From contig JACGCN010000007.1 in NCBI GenBank assembly GCA_014905825.1, positions 496,001 to 560,000 on the forward strand: a stretch of DNA of 64,000 nucleotides, in the 5' to 3' direction. The notes below the pieces were generated by a model, which saw nothing but the letters and a program-made list of their open reading frames with translations, was not told the origin of the DNA and ran no database searches. The translations under genes and the position numbers were made by a program. Positions 60,235 to 64,000 of the stretch are shown piece after piece. Source of the stretch: Lyophyllum atratum (lineage: Eukaryota > Basidiomycota > Agaricomycetes > Agaricales > Lyophyllaceae). Numbering within the stretch: the first letter of the stretch is position 1; every line of letters begins with the position of its first letter.

Positions 60235-61119
60235 CCTGACACAGGGATAGAAGATCGGAGGTTCTCGAAACGAGCCATTTTTGCATGCTTTTATACGTGC
60301 TTGAAGTGGCCATCGCCGTCAAGTCGACTTACTAAACAGACGACCGCATGCTCGCAGAGGAGGAAACTACGATGAAGTGGGGAAAACATTCACCACATGG
60401 AAACAAAATGCCAAGGACAAAAAGAAGGCAAGAAGGCAGCGCCCGGTTCCCCGGACGGCCAAAAGCTAGTCCATCGTTTCGCTGCAGCCTGCGGAGAAGG
60501 ACCGAGAAATGTAATGTATATAGATCCATGACAGCACAGTCGTCCGACTTGGTGGAGCCGTACGGGCGCGAAGCGATACTTGGTCGTTGGGCTGCGCAAC
60601 CCGCATCTACATGATAGCGTTGCACGACGTTGGTGGAAGGGGGTGCATCATGTGCAATGTCTTGTGCGAGAACCGTTGCACACACTCATGAGGAGTTGAT
60701 ACATACGAACCTGCGGATGACTGGATGGGAATCACGATAACAGGAGATGGTCCAGCCGAGGGTGAAGGGGAAGTACCGGTGTTGTGATAGATCGCACAAG
60801 ACTAGCCGTTATGGCGTTGCCGCTACTGCCGATGACAGAACGCATCCTGAATATGTTGTGTGGGGTAAGGTGCCATCACGCAGCATCACATTGAAAAGTT
60901 TGACGTACGCCTAATCGGTATGCCAAGTCCTGCCAAGGATTGTTTAGTTGCTTCGATGGCGAATTCGCAGTGGTAGCCGGAGGATAGGTTATGTTTTACG
61001 TTAGATGCCGGGGACCTATAGGAATAGGGCGATTGACAATCGAGGTAGAAGGACGGTCTTCGAGATGATGTTAGCCCGAACTTCTGCCAAGGAATCTTCT
61101 GGTCATCTGCGTTAAAGCT

Positions 61120-61640
61120 GCAACCCTTGCACTCCAGAGTAAAGCGGTCGCATGTGGCAAAAACAGATGGCTGGCACCATTTATGTTACATTCAAAGGGC
61201 CACGGCTCAAATAAAGATAGAAAAAACACTCCTGATAGCGTTCTGGTTTGGGGTCCTGCTAGCAAAAGTGTAAAAGAACGAACGCCCCGCGTCTTCTGGC
61301 GAATGCTGACGCACTCATACGCACAATACATGTAGTTGGGCACTAACGTCGTGCTGGGTATGCCTAAAAGCCTGAAACCCGTTCTGAAAAGAAGAGGCGA
61401 AGCCAGTAGTGAGAAGATTCTGAGCAGATCCAACTGAAGGAGAGAAGAACTTTTTCGCAAGGAAGTACTCATTTACCTTGCTTCCACCGTTATTGGTTAA
61501 GTGTCCTGAGGGCGTGTGGTGACAGTGAAGGCCTGAAAACAGCAGCACATCATCAACCACATCAACTTCAATAAACCATATCTAACCGCATAAGGTTTTG
61601 ACAGCTTGGATGCTCACCTCAATCAGATCTGCAAGCGCCT
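61120..61640 (+). repeat. Tandem block A
   Basis: Shares in order TGCACTCCAGAGTAAAGC, ATGTTACATTC, TTCTGGCGAA and GCGCCTATTGG-like landmarks with block B. Confidence 0.6.
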
Positions 61641-61729
61641 ATTGGAACCCGCGACATAGGAACCTCAATAACTGGGAATGGTGCAGCTAAGGCTGACTGG
61701 TAAGCACCAATAGTATAGGCAGCAAAGCT

Positions 61730-62350
61730 CCAACCCTCCAGAGCAAAGCTGACGCGTATGACAAGAAGAGGCAACGTCTAATGTTACATTCCATGGAGGC
61801 GGGGCATAACTGACAATGGCTTTATTGAGGGTGTCCTGTAGACGAGGAGAATACGTTTCAGACTTATTCTGGCGAACAGTAAGCCTCGTGTCTATAGCGA
61901 ACCTGAGCACGGCGCTTTGCACTGTATGTCGAAAGGTCTGGGAGACTGGCAGTTTAAAAACTCTGGAGTCTAGAGGGAGGGACGAAGCATTGTTGAGAAG
62001 GTCGTTTTGTTGGGAAGTCCGCACGAATCCTGAAGCTGCTTGGGCTCCAGTCAGAGACAAGGCTAAATTAGCATTGGCAAACGGTTCTGAGCGGGCACAT
62101 GCGACTCGAGACAAAGGATTGCTCGCAAGGAAGCCTTCATCGATGGTTGTTCCAGTGCCCTAATAAGGGCGGAGTCAGGGCAGACATAAAGAACGGAAGA
62201 ACGACTGAGGAGGGGACTATGCACTTAGGGCAAACCAAGGGCAGACAAGGTGTGGTGACAAGTCCTATTATTGGCAACGCCATCAGTTGTCACCGGATCA
62301 GGCTGAAGTTCTTGATGGCTTTGACGCTCACAATTTGCAGGCGCCTATTG
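61730..62350 (+). repeat. Tandem block B
   Basis: Carries the landmarks CCTCCAGAGCAAAGC, ATGTTACATTC, TTCTGGCGAA and GCGCCTATTGA in the same order as block A, about 600 bp further on. Confidence 0.6.
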
Positions 62351-62430
62351 ATATCCGTCAAACACGGCACAGACATGCTGGAATTGGTTGGTTTGCCTTC
62401 TTTCCCTTTACCGCTAGGACCAGGGCGAAA

Positions 62431-64000
62431 ATGTCCTACGCACACTATAAGGATCATGACTCCAAGAACGAGAACGACGACCGAGGCTCGCAACGCGAAG
62501 AACGACCAACAATTGTCACTATCCCCCGCTCCGAGTCCAAGTCCCCTCGTCCCCGTAGCCGCTCGCCTCGCATTCACGTCACAGAAGGGCGGCAGCAGCC
62601 TGACATTCATGTGCCGGATGGACCACAGCAGCGTCACACCTATATTCCCTCCACTTCATCATTTTCCCGGGAGCGCGCTTCTCGCCAACAACAGCCGATG
62701 ATAATTCAGCAACCATCCTATTACTCGACGCCATATAATCCTCCCATTATCATTCAAAGTCAACCAGGTCGTCATGGCGCGCATTCTAATCCTCCGATCA
62801 TCATTCCGAGTCAACAATATGATCAACAGTATTATCACCGCCCCCAACAATCGTACAATGCGCCTGGGCAACCCATTTACAGTTACAATGCTTCTGGTCA
62901 GCCCCAGCAGTCATATAACCCTCCTCAAACAGCAATCATCCGACCACCAACGCATCACGGGCACCGTCGCTATAAAGAAGACAAGTCTTCCGAGGAGTCC
63001 GTATCACAGGAAATTCCAGAAGTCGCGTCCACCTTTGTAGCGGTGGACCCGTTCCGGTCCAGTGGCAAAGCGAGCATAATCAACTCCTCTCTCCCGTTAG
63101 CCCAAGCCTACGACCAACATCCAACTAGCTCTACGTCCCACCACGTTGTTTATCCCTACTCACGCCGCCGCACTGTTTGCTTTGCCCTGCTTTTTGACTT
63201 CTTTGCGTTGCTCTTCACGTTTTTCTTCGATACTCTACCTCGCCAACTCTACCTGCATTTCCTTCTCCGCTTGCCCAGTTTCTACTTCTCTCGCGTTGCG
63301 CGTATCTTCGAAGAAGCCGAGATGACAATGCCGGAGATCCAAGGCATGGCGCTTCAAGGAATGGAACCGATGAGTTTACAGCAGCTACCGTGGACGAGCC
63401 CATCCAGCGCAAATCTGAAATCGACTTGGGAAGCGTTCATCGATTCATTGCTGAGGGAATGGAAGACTCTTAATATTGTCTCTGTTCTATTGTTGTCGTG
63501 AGTCGGCTAATTTTTTGGTGTGTACCCATCATCTCACATCCCCCTTCAGCGCCATTCTCACAATCTTACAGATCGAAAGTGCTGCTGCGGACCCAGTCAC
63601 GCGGAATGCCGCCCTGTTCTCCCTCATATGTGCACTGATGAGCCTACTCTATGGATGTATCTACATAATACGCTTTTCAAGCATGCGAAAAGCTTATAAG
63701 GCTCTGGAATGGGCTCAAGTGCGTGGATCCACCGACGTCTCCATTTTTGTTCACTAATGTGCATTTCATGTAGGAGGCTCAAAAGACAAAAACCTTCATC
63801 CGGTGGAACGTATGGGTGCTTCTCGCAATGCCTGCAACATGGCTTGCATGGTAAGTACATCTTTAACGCCATCATTATACCCAGCCTGACATTTATGGCC
63901 TGGCTTCAGGTCGATCGTGCTCTACATTGCTTGCATCATGGCCTTTGTCTGGCGAACAGGCGCGGCAGGATCACAAGTGTCGCCAAACCTGACTCCTCGC
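62431..64000 (+). CDS. Multi-pass membrane protein, agaricomycete family (partial)
   Basis: Exons seen: 62431-63497, 63550-63718, 63774-63850 and 63910 to the window end, where it is cut. The proposed start gives MSYAHYKDHDSKNENDD; an upstream in-frame start at 62287 is possible but lies in repeat-derived DNA. The first 230 residues are disordered, Arg/Ser- then Gln/Tyr/Pro-rich with repeats around NPPIIIxSQ and SYNAPGQP. A hydrophobic pair follows (FALLFDFFALLFTFFF), then the block FIDSLLREWKTLNIVSVLLL and AILTILQIESAAADPVTRNA, with helices LFSLICALMSLLYGCIYII and WVLLAMPATWLAWS. The block from FIDSLL to RNA is typical of a large mushroom family of unknown function. It is probably a plasma membrane or vacuolar protein. 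Confidence 0.83.

Larger units (their letters stand above)
60235..62430. other. Divergent spacer containing diverged tandem repeats
   Basis: About 2.2 kb between two start codons. Two related blocks lie at about 61120-61640 and 61730-62350, with a weaker third match near 60700-60760. No coding frame is convincing. The 3' end of the second block (GACGCTCACAATTTGCAG) looks like the acceptor of a 5'-leader intron of the downstream gene. Confidence 0.5.

Noticed and set aside
1..64000. CRISPR arrays, operons, riboswitches and ribosome binding sites
   Set aside because: The window is eukaryotic nuclear DNA; no regularly spaced short repeats of CRISPR type were seen.

Overview
The window looks like nuclear DNA of an agaricomycete (mushroom-forming basidiomycete). 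Genes are split by many 45-75 bp introns, and the gene set contains families typical of these fungi: a DUF6535 protein, an NLR with near-identical TPR repeats, a Git3-type receptor and an F-box protein. Where exons could be joined by GT-AG (or three times GC-AG) introns, the spliced length is a whole number of codons, which is the main support for the models. No database search was possible, so all family names rest on recognition of motifs.

Layout. 1-4.1 kb has nothing I can support. 4.1-9.1 kb holds two convergent genes, an RmlD/MAT2B-like reductase (+) and an RMD1/DUF155 membrane protein (-). 10.6-13.9 kb is a CSC1/TMEM63 channel (+) whose start codon is split by an intron, followed by an intron-containing tRNA-Thr (-). 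15.6-17.7 kb is a Git3-like GPCR (+). 18.6-22.9 kb carries a haloacid-dehalogenase-like gene (-), a frameshifted DUF6535 gene (-) and RPB10 (+). 23.2-31.4 kb is accessory: two copies of a dispersed repeat, a decayed methionyl-tRNA synthetase copy and an NB-ARC/TPR NLR (-) with thirteen 126-bp repeats. 32.0-42.5 kb has a small YbjQ-like protein (+), an F-box protein (-), an EDE1/Eps15-like endocytic scaffold (-) and an HMG-box regulator (-).

42.85-47.90 kb is a complete DNA transposon: 34-bp terminal inverted repeats, an 8-bp target duplication (TTTATTAG) and one intact six-exon, 1385-aa transposase-like gene. 48.8-54.9 kb returns to housekeeping genes: SEC2, CAB2/PPCS and a divergent Ras-like GTPase with a 5-nt microexon. 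54.9-64 kb holds a truncated copy and a complete copy of a secreted LVIVD-repeat gene, a two-domain GTPase made by internal duplication, tandemly duplicated non-coding DNA and a membrane protein cut by the window end.

The genes do not form a pathway. CoA synthesis (CAB2), exocytosis (SEC2), endocytosis (EDE1), RNA polymerase (RPB10), sensing (GPCR, channel) and self/non-self recognition (NLR) lie side by side as usual in a eukaryotic chromosome. The most notable items are the complete transposon, the homogenised NLR repeat array, the fused tandem GTPase, and several unusual exon structures.
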